64,000 nt of DNA, taken from the NCBI GenBank assembly GCA_963693285.1, contig OY848917.1, forward strand, positions 20,069,745 to 20,133,744. The letters are read 5' to 3'. The stretch's first letter is position 1; every line of letters starts with the position of its first letter. Source of the stretch: Xestospongia muta (taxonomy: Eukaryota; Porifera; Demospongiae; Haplosclerida; Petrosiidae). The translations under genes were made by a program, and so were the position numbers. Of the stretch, positions 26,761-39,332 are shown one piece after another. The notes below the pieces were generated by a model. It searched no databases. It was given only the letters and a program-made list of their open reading frames with translations, and had not been told where the DNA came from.

Positions 26761-29700
26761 TTATTTTGTCAGTTCAGTTGTCATGCTTTTAATAAGGTCT
26801 TTATAGTCATTGTCTGAGACCCTTCTTCCAAGTACTATTGCCAATTAAAATGAAAAGAATCAATTGCTTTGGCTTTTAAGCTGTTATTTATTTTTATTGA
26901 ATTTCTAAGCTGTGAAAAAATAAAACTTACATTATCATCCACATACTTCTCCAGAGCATTGTGATCAAGATGATGTATAGAGTCCAAATGTAGAGTAAAA
27001 TAGATATAGTTCCAATGTTATGATCATTTTTAATATGATGATCAAAGCCCTACAGCATGGAATACATAAATAAAAGATAATGTCTATATAATTGTTTAAC
27101 AATAGTTACTTTAGCTTGCTGGTGTTGTTCAAATGTATTATTGTCAATGCCACAAATAAAGGAATAGTTTTTTTACAAACATAAAAGATGTGTAGAAAAA
27201 GAATAAGAAGACTGCATAGAGAAATAGAGCAGCCACTCCATGTACTCCCACAGATATCAATTGAATAGCTTAAAATGAAATAGAAATAGTCACTTTATTG
27301 AAAAAGTGAAGATGTTGAATGTGGTCATACCACTTCATTGTAATGCAGCTAAAATTAGGTCCAGTGTACTCCATTTTAAGAAAATATAGAGAATACAACA
27401 GCAATAGAAATAACCTGATGTTCCCAAGCCAACAGTGAAAAAATCACAAAAGATATTTGATACAGAGGGGGTAAAACTGAGTAACTAGAACTCAAAGCAT
27501 TTTTCTCCTCTATTTTTTCAATATACGAGCAAGATCATTCCTGGAATTATTCCGAAAATGGAGTCTAGACAATGAAATCAACATTATGTTTATTATAATT
27601 ACGAATATCAACTACACAGTAGCAGTGGTAAATGTATACTTGGAAAGTTTTGAGGATATGATTTTGGTGTTTTGCTTTTTTGAATGTTACAAACACTTAT
27701 AATCAGAGCAAACCAAAATAGGCAAAAACTATATATAGCCTCTTTTCCATTCAACTTAAAGAAAGGTGTTGACATAGTCCTTGATAGTCTGCATGGTCAT
27801 GTCTGAGACTATATCCTAAAACTACTATTAATTTGTAAGATACATGTAAGACTATATAGGCAGACCATCTAGACCATAACGAAAAAAAAAACGTTTCTTT
27901 GTATGTAATGAAACACAACTAATTGTATTGAAATTTCTCAGTAGTGTGTGAAACTGAATAGATATTGCTTAAGTAAAAACCATCCTATATAATTTAACAT
28001 TTTTTCTATGATAGTGCATAAATAATGTTGACCTATAAAGGATAAGCTAAGGTATTTCAATGAAGATATAACTTGATAAAATAAAATAATTTATTTATTT
28101 TTGTTTAGTCCATGAATAATGACTTAAACTGCTTTCTGTTGTATTCACATTTGATATGAATTCAAAGTAGTATAAAAAAGATATGAATTTATCAAAAATG
28201 CATGTATAATATTCAAGCCTAAAATGTTGTGAGAATTTATCAATTTCTTACCAGGTCACTTCTATTATTTATTACAGGAGACAAAAGGTAGCAGCAACGT
28301 TGCACATTAATAAGTAATTAATTAGTTTTAATGTTTATAGAGCACATCAATACAATTAGAGGATTATAAATTTAATTTTAGTTTACAACTCACAATTTTG
28401 CTACAAGTTTTAGAGATCTTGGTAATGTGTTTGGCTTCTCTAGTATGAAGTATTTAGCTACCTTCAATACAGCCAATATAAAGTGGATGATACCCAGAAT
28501 AAAGAGGAGACCATATGAATACCATATAGGTATGTTAGAAAATATGATAATAATGAAACAAGCATTACTGTCATAAACAAGTGTGGAACTATTAAATAAA
28601 ATAAAAAGTTACTTAATTATGTAGTTGCTTCTGTACTCTTATGTATCATAATTATAACAACTATGGGATAACGATGGTAGTGTTAGTGTTTAATAGTTCA
28701 ATGACTATTAAATATATTAATTCCAACTAACCTACTTTACTTAAAGACAAATACCAGATTGTTCATTATAAAATAACAATTTGTTATGAGCTGTATTGTA
28801 CTCAGAAAGATACAACTTACAAAAGCAATGGTATTAGCACATTTTATTCTCCTTGTATAATACAAGTCTAGAAATTTATAATAACTGAACAATAGTTTAT
28901 ACATCGAAATCCGGTAATGAGAATTAAACAGGAGGCTAGTAATGAGAAGTTTAGATTAACTTACTTTACAATGTATTTCATTTTATTAACTGTGGCCTGT
29001 TTCTATTTTGTGGCACATAATGTGAATGTAAGAATGATGAATTTAATTAAACATAAAATAGATTACTTTGTGTCTGTTTTTCTTTCTAGGGATCTTGAGA
29101 AGAACCAAAATGAACAAATTCAGGAGTAACATCAAAATGATAAGTGCCCATTTATGTGGTTGCCTAACAGCAATAAATAAGATCATAATAAATATTACTA
29201 TCCAATCAGGCATTATACATATAAGTAACAACACGCAATCAGATCAATAACTTACAAAGCTACTTGAGACCAGTGATAATACCACTTCTCATATATTTTT
29301 CTCTGTATGTGTGAATACTTGTTATATCAACTGTAGATCATACTTAGTAATAACCTGGCATTTTGTATTCTTTCTAATTGAAAATATCCACTCCATGGGA
29401 TCATTGACTTTGTCCTCTAATGAGTCACATTTCATTTTCTTCCCTAACTTCTGTTTTTCTTCCTCAACAAGCTCTTCCTATGAAACTTAAAGATGTTATG
29501 ATGATATATCTTTCTTTAAATTTAACTCCCACATAAATATTTTATTACATAGTATTAGTTCATTGAAATTAAATGTTACCATTGACTGTAGGTTCAAGAT
29601 AATCAGCAATTTTCATAATCAGCATAGGACATGGAAAGCTCTTGGAAAAGAGAAAGGTATGTAATTAAAAATAATTGTTATGATTTATTTACTTGAACAT

Positions 29701-30113
29701 TTCCTTTTCTGCATCGGCACTACCAGATGCAATCTAAAGACAAAATATGTGATATTATAATTAGTTGTTATTCCAATATTCTTACATATAAGTCATATAA
29801 ATTTTTCATAGTTGTCATGAGAGCATCAATGTCAAGATCTCTAAATATGTTCACAGCAAGTTCCTTGCTTTTGCAATCAGTCTCTTCTAACATTACTTCC
29901 AGTAATTCAATAGCTGATATATGAACATACACTAAATCAGCAATAATGAACTGGGCACTATTAACTTGTTCATAAACTAAACATTTTGTCAAAAACTAAT
30001 CTCATAATAATTCATTAATTACTACTATATTACTTACATGTGGTAGTTGATGAGTCTTGAGTGAGATCTTGACCGATTGAACAAAATCTCTTATTAAGAC
30101 AAAGTACCACTTC
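26761..30113 (-). pseudogene. ITPR-like channel gene fragment, copy 2 (longest)
   Basis: Read on the - strand, from 5' to 3': an exon at 30113-30038 (EVVLCLNKRFCS...), an exon at about 29940-29790 containing LLEVMLEETDCKSKELAV, similar in style to the RIH-associated helical repeats of ITPR/RyR channels, TM-like segments (about 29150-29085 and 28560-28411), further membrane exons (about 27540-27290), FICGIDNNTFEQHQQAK (about 27175-27123), the HIK-DHN exon (27049-26931) and the C-terminal exon ending at 26761. The HIK-DHN exon has lost one base (119 instead of 120), which turns HNMWNY out of frame. That single change predicts loss of function. A second C-terminal-like piece, VSDMTMQTIKDYVNTFL stop, occurs at about 27815-27763, so two 3' modules may be present. 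Confidence 0.62.
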
Positions 30114-30207
30114 CTGTGTAAAGATCATATTAATCAAATAAAGTATAACAATGCGATAAAACAACTAACTACATTTCTAGAATAAATCAAACTCGTACAG
30201 CCATAAT

Positions 30208-30285
30208 CTGTACTAGGTTGTTAGGGGTGTGTCTTCAACGATTGGGAAATCCCTAGACTACCACTTTGGCACTGTCGTTTTTTTT
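30208..30285 (+). promoter_or_regulatory. Orphan ABCA upstream/promoter piece split off by MULE insertion
   Basis: CAACGATTGG...CCTAGACTACCACT..TGGCACTGTCGTT matches the bases just before gene D (59022-59064: CAACGTTGG...TTTAGACTCCCACTCTGGTACTGTCGTT). In D that sequence continues into the conserved leader and ATG. Here the MULE follows at once, and the rest of the leader resumes about 5 kb later before gene C. Inferred to be the original upstream region of gene C. Confidence 0.6.
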
Positions 30286-30611
30286 AATTCAGTGTCAATA
30301 TTATGAAATTTCATGCTAGGTGACACCAACAGACCTAGCAAATGTTTTAACAAAACAAGCATATATTCTATTCTATACTGAGGTTTGTGGCTGAGGTTTG
30401 CACTTTGACATTGATATGAGGTGTAAATTATAACATTCCTATCACCACTATTCTGTCTTTTTCACATTTGTTACCAATATAGGTGCAACACGAAATCAAA
30501 AAGAAGCTAAGCTTATCAAATAAGAGAAAACTAACAGCATCCACTCTGCCTACAAAGAAGGGTTGTTGTTGCTATTAATTACATTTATCACAGTATACTA
30601 CATGTATTTAG

Positions 30612-31822
30612 ATATGGAGAAGTGTTTTCAAATCCAGTCACTTACTTCAACAGTTGTGTCAATTTCTTGGGAGAATGAAAAGCAAACATACAAACAGCAA
30701 ATTAATGTCAAAGGGACTGATCTCCAGTGTCTACGTCAAGTGTGGGAATCAAGTTCAAGTGGTGAATGTTGGCTCAATGACAATGTATGAAATATAATAG
30801 ATTACCAATAAAAAAAATTAAATGACATTCCAGATAGTCAATGGCTATATCCTCATAATATGCAATAGTATCAAGAAGAAAACTGTAAGTAAAGACATAA
30901 GAAGAGCTCACATTAACTCCTTATAGGGAGTGAACATACTACCCATTAGTTCTTTTTTTGTGGAGGCATTAAATGCAAAAGGAATTGACAATATACTTGA
31001 AAAGTGGTATAAAAAAGTTAGAACTTCATTAACCATTATTACCAATTGCCTCACTTAAACAGATAAAAATGTTTTCAGAATTTGACATGTGGATTATACC
31101 TATCAACAGACATGCTCATTGGACAATGATGGTATATAATTTCACAGTCCTTACTTTTAGTGTATATGTACTCTAAACAGGTGATTGACTTCAAGAGAAG
31201 AATCACACATTACACAGACTCTTATGTCTGTCCTACCAATGTAACATGGGCTGAAAAAGCAATAATGTGAGAAAAAATAATATCATGTACATTACACCTT
31301 CCTCTTATGTAATGAATAGGAAATTCATAGACAAAAGATACTTGCAAGAAACAGGAAATAACTTTGACTGGACAAAATGGGACAGAAACTTTCATACTGT
31401 AAGTAGAAATACCATAAATGAAAATAAATGTTTGAAGGGAAAATTTTATTACAATAGGATGCACCACTCCAACAAAACTCATTTGATTGTGGGATATTTG
31501 CAATAAAAGTATGTAGTGATATTTGTCATGGATTCCTTTCAATACTAAAAATATAGATGGCACTATGTATTACTAGCACAACTGATGCAGACTTTACCCA
31601 GGTATAAGCTTTATAAATCATGAAAGCGATGTTCATTTACTAGTACAGAATGATGTACCAAGATTTAGATATGAGGTCATGTATGAAATTCTTAATCAAC
31701 ACCTTTTGTACGTTGCTAAAAATAATATATTATTAATCATGATGCATGTGTTATGTATTATATTAGGGAACAAAATGAAGATCGATTAAATCTGCAAAAA
31801 AATGCAGCTCTTGCCTGTGCTA
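30612..31822 (+). CDS. Ulp1/C48 cysteine protease module of MULE copy 2
   Basis: Exons 30612-30784, 30834-30884, 30927-31016, 31063-31131, 31181-31266, 31320-31398, 31458-31508, 31557-31601 and from 31649 join in frame. They show the Ulp1 (SUMO-protease-like) hallmarks in order: CWLNDN then IVNGYILIICNSI, ILPISSFFVEALN, IIPINRHAHWTMM with the catalytic His, HYTDSY with the Asp, and PLQQNSFDCGIFAIK with the oxyanion Gln and catalytic Cys, followed by DADFTQNDVPRFRYEVM. The full catalytic set is present, so the fold looks intact. Such proteases cleave SUMO or related modifiers. The tail splices via TT|gtacgt to 31767 into EQNEDRLNLQKNAALACAIK. A Lys-rich stretch at about 30482-30555 may be an upstream exon. 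Copy 1 has lost this module except its last part. Confidence 0.82.
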
Positions 31823-31922
31823 TTAAAGGTAATCCAACCAGGGGAAGTGCTAGCAATGTTGGCCTACAGCCCTCAAAGTGTAAGTCTTAATTAATGGACA
31901 TCTTACTTTGCCATGTGATAGC

Positions 31923-32130
31923 AACCAATACAACACAACCAACAACTACCAAAGTCACATCACAAGCCAGTAATCTAACTACAGGAAGTGGTACCAAAAC
32001 AGGTGTACAGCTCTTAAAGAGTAAGTTTAAATTCACAAGCAATTTACTTTGCATACGATAGCAACCAATGCAAAACAACCCTCAACTACCAAAGTCACAG
32101 GAACCACACAAAGGACACAATTACAAAAGG
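31923..32130 (+). CDS. Thr-rich linker exons of MULE copy 2 (duplicated exon)
   Basis: Two exons, each after GATAG, start almost identically (CAACCAATACAACACAACC and CAACCAATGCAAAACAACC) and share ACTACCAAAGTCACA. The preceding introns are also alike, so one exon-intron unit was duplicated. The first encodes a Thr/Ser-rich linker (TTQPTTTKVTSQASNLTTGS). No domain is recognised; it probably spaces protease and transposase. Confidence 0.5.
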
Positions 32131-32179
32131 TTAAAATTGGGACAACAATAGTGCAAAATTAGCAGCCTCATATATGTAG

Positions 32180-34553
32180 GTAGATAACAAATACCAATGC
32201 TTACATTGTGAAAAGGTATATCAAACCAGAAGTGGCCTTTTCAAACATAAGAAAGCTCTTTATTATGAACATTCTGGAACTCTTCATTGTCAGGAGCCTA
32301 ACTACCACTTCACAACACAAAGACTAATACAGCTACGTGAACATTTAACAAACACACACAACATAGAGATGAAACTGAAGACAATGACATTTGCAGACAA
32401 TGAAGGTATAATGCTATCCATGTATCAGCTAAGAGGCTAGTGTTATATTAATCTCCCTGTAGAATTTAAAACATGGAAAACATGCTTTGAAGAAGAGACT
32501 CTCATCTTCATTCGTCAAAGCAACAGGAAACAAAGGGACAGTGATGACAACTTAATATGTTACTATTATTGTAACAGAAGTGGATTTTACAATACTAAGG
32601 GGACTGGAAAACGACATATGAAAGTTCAAGGGATGTGCAAGCTAAATACCTATTGTACAGCCTTAATTAAGACAATGACTGAGCAAACTACAAGTAAAGT
32701 ACAGGTAGAAGTATGTAATACACACTATGGACACACAACAGATCTAGGACATTTACGCTTACCTGATAACGTCAGACTCTCTGTTGCTGGACAATTGCTT
32801 CAAGGAGTCTCATTCCAACACATCTTGGACAAGGTATGCGACAGTGTTGGCACAGATTTGAAACGAGTTCACCTACTAAGTAGAAAAGACATTGGAAATA
32901 TTGAAAAATCATATCACCTAAATACTAAACAAAGAGATAAGAATGATGCAACAAGTGTGGACTGTTGGGTAAAAGAAATGATGGAAAAAGAAGAAAGAAA
33001 TCCAGTTATTGTTCATAAACCTCAAGGCTGTCCTCAGTCAGTTGAATCCAACAACATGTGCGATGATGACTTCCTGATATGTCTACAAACACCAATGCAA
33101 GCATCCATGATAAAGAAGTTTGGCCATCAGAGAATAATGTGCATTGACTCCACCCATGGCACTAATAGCTATAATTTCTCTTTGGTCACATTGGTAGTAG
33201 TAGACGAATTTGGTGAGGGGTACCCAGTGGGTTGGTGTTTATCAAATCATGAAGATAAATATGTACTTCACAATTTTTTCACAGCAGTTAAGAAGAGTGT
33301 CGGTTTCATAACACCACAATGGTTTATGTCCGATGACGCCGAGCAATTTTATAATGCCTGGAGGTCAGTATTTGGTGAAGTCAACAACAAGCTGTTATGT
33401 ACCTGGCATGTGGATAGGGCATGGCATGAGAAACTCTCTCTGATAAAAGACAAACAGACACAAGTAGCAGTGTATCACAACTTGCGTGTTTTACTGGAGG
33501 AGAAAGACATACAGAAATTTCAAATACTTCTGACAAAAACAATTCAACAACTTCAACTGAATGATGAAACATCCTCATTTGCAGAGTACTTCATCAGAAC
33601 ATACGTAGGTAGAAAACAACAGTGGGCACGATGCTACAGACAGGGATCATTTATCAATACTAACATGTATGTTGAGGCTTTCCATCGTGTATTAAAGTAC
33701 ATATACATGAACGGTAGGATCAATAAAAGAGTTGACAATTGTATCAATACACTGATGAAAATTACAAGAGACAAAGCATTTGAATGACTTATAAAACTAA
33801 CCAAGGGGAAAAAGACAAAGAGATTAATTGACATACACAAAAGACATTTAACTAGCAAGGACATGACAGTAGATTCAGTTGAACAAGTTGAACATGGAGT
33901 ATGGGATGTGACATCATCACATGGTAATGACAATTACAGGGTGACTATGGAGAATGAGGTATGCCCAGTGAATTGTAGACTAAGATGCAATGACTGCAAC
34001 ATATGTGTACACTCCTACTCCTGTACATGTCAAGACTATACTACAATAGGAAACATTTGTAAACACATTCATTTAACGGTACAGTTTCAACAATGCAACA
34101 GGCAAGAACAACTAAATAAAAACAACTCAACTATTGATGGAAAGAATTCAGAAAAAGAGCTAAATGACTTACTTGAAGCAATAACGTCAGATGATGGTGA
34201 TTTGGACATTATTGAAACCAGACAACATATTTTTAACAAAATTCAGACTATTACAACATTGGTAGAACAATGTACTGATAAACAGACATTACAAACGATA
34301 AACACACAGCTTGGTACCACAATAGGACTGATAAAATGTTATTTGGAGCAGACAAAACCAGTACTTCCACCAAAAAGACAACATGAACCAGTAAATAAAA
34401 CTATAGCTCCACAACAACCATTTTTCAGCACTCGTAAGAGACAAAAAACACCATCAATTAGACTAGCGAAGCCAAAGAACACTGAAAAAGAAGAAATTGA
34501 AAAAAAATTAAACAATGACATGAGGTTATATATGGCTAAGATATCCACATATG
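32180..34553 (+). CDS. MULE DDE transposase with C2H2, FAR1-like and SWIM fingers (copy 2, one stop)
   Basis: Exon 32180-32405 opens with a C2H2 finger (CLHC...HKKALYYEH; the second His follows the fifth residue pattern less well than in copy 1). Exon 32463-34553 gives a FAR1/FLYWCH-type region (YYYCNRSGFY...CTALI...CNTHYGHTTDLGH), then the MULE transposase. Counting from Met 32618, catalytic residues are Asp177 (MCIDSTHG), Asp239/240 (FMSDDAEQF), a CTWHVDRAW motif at 261-269 and Glu353 (NMYVEAFHR). A TGA at 33785-33787 interrupts AFE-LIKLTKGKKTK; the frame on both sides is the same. It continues through a SWIM finger (SCTC...ICKHIH, about 34020-34068) and a Lys-rich tail. Relatives of this family include the animal ZSWIM1/3-type domesticated proteins. 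Confidence 0.85.
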
Positions 34554-34607
34554 GTATGTCTAAATCTAATATCAAGAAATAAAATAACATTTACCTTCCC
34601 CTTGTAG

Positions 34608-35149
34608 ATATTCTAATACTGCTATGTACGAAAGATAGAGCAGATAAAGTCATTGATGGAACAGCACATAAATTAACACTGGTACAAATGAAAAAGAAAA
34701 TGGACAACCTACCAGATGAGATAATCAACTTTGATATCACTAACATTCAGGGTTACATGACAAATGAAGCATGGGAAGCATTACAACAACTAGGTAAGGT
34801 GACATTACACTTCAATCATACTATCATCAACACCAAACTACAGTGACTACTAAACGTCTTGAATGGATGTGCTCTCATTGCCAACTATCTATAACACGCA
34901 GAGACATGATAGAATGTGATGACTGCTGTAGATGGTTTCACTGGTAAGCATATTAAATGGTATATTATATATATATACTATATATATATAGAAATGACAA
35001 CAATAATATACAGACCAAGATTAACATATAATATGTGAGTAGTTTACCTTCTATTTTGTAGGGCATGTGTAAATATTGAAAACCCACCAACTGCTGCCTG
35101 GATCTGCTCGAAATGCATTAAAATAAAGTCAATTAAAATAGAAGAATGA
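34608..35149 (+). CDS. C-terminal PHD-finger exons of MULE copy 2
   Basis: The exon 34608-34793 is joined from donor 34554 (ACATATG|gtatgt) and reads DILILLCTKDRADKVIDGTA.... Exons 34844-34943 and 35062-35149 encode a PHD-type zinc finger: CSHC, ECDDCCRWFHW, ACVN, CSKC, with all ligands present. It ends TGA at 35147-35149. The phases across all three introns fit the transposase frame, so this finger is probably the C-terminus of the same transposon protein. A PHD finger could target insertion to marked chromatin; that is inference. Confidence 0.75.
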
Positions 35150-35282
35150 TTAAAATAGAAGAACGACTACACTAGATAACGTGTAATTATTAATTGTTAC
35201 TCCGCCCATTATTTATTTTAAGTTGCTATGAATATATAATGTTACTCATTCCTGTGGAAACATTCCTGTCTTTAGCCGTTTC

Positions 35283-35304
35283 TCCCGTTATTGTAGTCTA
35301 AAGA
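35283..35304 (+). promoter_or_regulatory. Conserved 5' leader of gene C
   Basis: The CGTTATTGTAGTCTAAAGA leader before the ATG is identical to that of genes B and D. The MULE end lies immediately upstream, so any promoter beyond about 20 bp must be transposon-derived or displaced. Confidence 0.4.
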
Positions 35305-38300
35305 ATGTCAGGAAATCGTTGTTTCTCGGGCTGTACGTTATTATTTAGACAGTTTCTACTGTTATTGTGGAAAAATTTTCTTCTTCAAGTGAGTAACTTT
35401 ATTACTGTTTGCTCCCATCACATATTTTAAAAATAACCTATGATCAGTCTCACAACGCCTATGGTGTACCGTTTGTTTCGTAATTATCGATCTATAGATT
35501 GATTGACTACTAAAAAGAGTTTTACAATAGATATTGATAGATAGATCAATTTTGTTACTAGTTGATTGAACGATGCCCACCCTTCAATTTACAACCAAAA
35601 TCAGGAACCCAACCCAACTGGAAACAAGAAGCTCGATCCTAGGAGACGGCTTGTGGTACTCGTACTCCGCTTTTTATTAAGTGGTACGTTGGAGTTTTAG
35701 AATCAATATTGATCGATCGATCAATTGTTACTAGTCGATTGATCAAACGATAATTTTGAAACGAACAGCACACCATAGTTAGTCTCATGATACCTTCCTC
35801 TTAGCAAACATGGTGATCTCTTTAGACTAAATGCAATCTTCCTGTTTCATAAGTTATATACATACATACATACGTACATACATACATACATACGTACATA
35901 CATACATACATACATACGTACATACGTACATACATACATACATACGTATATACATACATACATACGTACATACATACATACATACGTACATATAATATAT
36001 AGATACATATTGAACAATGTTAAATTTCCAGCTCAAGATGAGTTCTAGGGATAAGTGTGTATACTATAGAAAAGATGGTATTGTTAACTTCTTACAAGAG
36101 ACTGCCTTTAGCTGCTAATCTCAACATGACTGAAATGTACTAATTTTGCGATAATTTTGACATAGTCTACAAAGTAACAACAAATCATCTGAATGATCAT
36201 GAACAGCTATTTTTAATATTTTAGGTTTAGTCACCACATTGACTAACTTAGTATGATCATTTTAATGTCATCCAAATGTAGTTGTAGGCGCTGTTTTTAT
36301 AGTTAGTTGTTATAATAATCGTAATAGTATATCTTGTCAAATATTTATCTCATTGTCATTTGTTATATTTATTTTGAATTAGATTCGTCGTCCCATTGGA
36401 ACTTTGTTTGAAATAGCAATTCCTCTAGTTGGTATAGCCCTTCTTGTTGGTTTAAGGTGAGCTTCATAAAAAGGGAAGGTTCGTGATATGAATATGAATT
36501 TTATTGTTTTACTATGTTTACTAAAGTGTATAAGGTTGTGGTTGCAGAGTCTTTGAGTGGTTAATTTAGGTCTATTTGAGACTTTGTATAATTCATTCAT
36601 TTTACAGCTGTTAAACTCTCTTTTCTATTAAAGCTTGAAGATAGGGTTGATTTTGACTTATTTATTTATTAAAAGATTATAATAAATCATTACATTGATG
36701 GCACTGTTGTTGCTGTACTGTGCATATAATGAACTATAGTTAAGTATATATGAAGACTATTTTGCTTGTTTTGCCAAAAAGAACAACTTATATCAATTCA
36801 ATTATTAGCTCATCATATTAATCTATAATTATTCATTTTTACTAAATTAGGCAAGCCATTAACAGTGCAGGCACTAGTAGTGAACACTGTTTTACAACAT
36901 TTGGATCAGACTCATTAACAATTCCATATCAGCAACAACAGAATGATAATATAAGTGTATACTATGCTCCTAATACTTCAGAATATGGTAAGATGGTTAC
37001 ATCGTTTAGTTCAAATAATTATAAATGTCTTTACGATTTTGAGATATTGACAGTAATAAATATGAGCAAAACTACATAGTCAAAAACAATGCCAATGTTT
37101 AGGAATTGGTTTTTTTAAGTGTGCATATATAGGTCTTAGAAATTATGGGTGTGGCTACCTTTGAATTTGGGGAATCCATTGTTCTTTTAGTTATTTTTTA
37201 CATAAAGAACTTGTCTAGAAACATGTACACTTCATTATAATATGAGTTGTTATTATGTAATCATTGTTGTAGAAATCTTTAGTGTGTATTTAAGAAAAAT
37301 GATCTCTAAATTTTGTCTATTGATATATTTCTTATAGCACAAAACCTGTCACTCAACTACATTGCCCCAGTGTTATTAAAGAGTGGTATAAATCTAGTGG
37401 GAGTGGCTACACAAGATGAATTGATTGATTGGTATTTTGGTTTCTATAGTGGTGCAGGTTTGTAGGGTTAAGTTTAGCTAATAAAAGTGTTTATTAAAGA
37501 ATAATAAATGTTTTAGAACCAGATACATTATTTACATGCTAACATACTATGATAATATGATGTAATGTGCTAATAATGATAACAATTTCTTTATTACCAA
37601 AAAACCAATTAATATAAAGTTCAACTTGAACATCATTAACATTAACTACTAGACTTTTTTTAGGGATATTCTTTGAGAGTCTTGACAATGATGATGTTAG
37701 ATACAGTATACGACTGACCAGTACCTTCACTAAGTGGTCTACGTCACAAGTAATAAATCCGTTTCTACTGCTTGGACCAAGAACCCAGAAGTATATTATC
37801 ATATTATATATATTAAGTATATTATGTAACTGTTTTGTTTTTATAGTCTATATATAAACATGGGATTTATGCAATTAGAGAAGATTATTAATGAAGCAAT
37901 TATTGAATGGAAAACTGGACAAGAGTTTAACATTGATGTTGCTGTCAGGGTAAGTATACATAAGTACACATACACTGTAGAAATTGATTTGTTGATTTCA
38001 CCAATACATTGTTATACAGGTTGCATGTAGCCAACTTAGTATGATGTAAAAGTAAACATAACACTGTTTTGATTATTGCGGTAGCCCAGTAGGTTGCGTT
38101 TTAAGATCTAAACCCTAAACCCTAAACTGTGGTGGCCCGATAGGTCGCATTTAGGGTTTAGGGTTTAGATCTTAAGATAGGCCCAAAACGCGACCTACCG
38201 CGCCACCACACTAAACCCTAAACCCTAAACTAGGCCCAAAATGCGACACGACCTACCGGGCCACCGCAGATTACTAATGTACTACTAGCTACATAAACAG

Positions 38301-39271
38301 TAGTAATTAGTAATCAAAATAGTGTTATGTTTACTTTTACATCATGCTAAGTTTGATACATGCAACCTGTATAACAATATATTGGGTAAATCAATAAATC
38401 AATTCTTACAGTGTACACACATGCAAACATACATACACATACATACGTACATAAATACACACATACACACACACACACACCCACACACATACATCCAGAA
38501 TGTATGGATGTATTTATATGTCTTATGAAGTGAGTAATGGTTGATATGGCTACAAATGTAAAATAACAAATGCCTACTTTGTTTTTTCTATCTTTTATAT
38601 CAATTAAGTATTTATTACAACTAAACAATTTGTAACTTAACTATGGAATGCACATTTCACATTAAATCGTAAATGTTTTGATTTACTATTTACTTTATGG
38701 TTTGTTATCATGTTACAAAGTTACATTCATTAACTATAGACATAATAAACAACTGATAATAAGTTGATTGTTTAAAATATTTTATTTATTTTCTTATGTA
38801 TTAACTTGTTTAATGTCATTTCTAGCTTATATTTATGGGTTTTGTATTTTTTTTCCTATAGCAATTTCCATATCCACAATATAAAGATGATTTGTTCTTT
38901 TTGTTAACTGTATATATTCTCCCTATTCTAATTGTTGTCTCATTTTTTTATTCTGCTGGAGTCTTTGTTAAGGTAAGTCATTTATAGGGATGAGAGAGAA
39001 TGTATTATTTAATTGTAAGTATGTACTACAAAGAAATTAGACACCACATTATTGATTTATTACTTCTAAATATTTAGATAGATTTTAAATAAATAGATTT
39101 TATTTTTAGTCATAGATTTTATTGGTTCTGAGTATTTATATGATAGTACCTTTTATACTTAACAGTTATATATGTTAATTATTATGAGAAGTAAGCTTTA
39201 GTTTAAGTAAGAAAAAGTCTACTTGTCCTGCTTCTCTCTGCCTTAACATAATGATCATTGTAGTCATAGTA

Positions 39272-39332
<61 letters not shown>

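Larger units (their letters stand above)
30286..35287 (+). mobile_element. Near-complete MULE transposon, copy 2 (Ulp1-C2H2-FAR1-DDE-SWIM-PHD)
   Basis: An element of about 5 kb lies between the ITPR-like fragment and gene C exon 1. All recognisable exons are on the + strand with good GT-AG junctions: Ulp1 exons 30612 to about 31822, Thr-rich linker exons (about 31923-32020 and 32062-32130), the C2H2 exon 32180-32405, the long transposase/SWIM exon 32463-34553, and exons 34608-34793, 34844-34943 and 35062-35149. Borders are set by comparing its flanks with gene D's upstream region: the left flank ends in ACTGTCGTT and the right flank resumes CGTTATTG, so a degenerate target duplication is possible. 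No long terminal inverted repeats are visible. One in-frame TGA (33785-33787) interrupts the transposase. Confidence 0.82.

Noticed and set aside
28917..29250. Small + strand protein genes
   Set aside because: The + frames overlap TM-coding exons of the ITPR-like - strand fragment and are not kept in copy 4.
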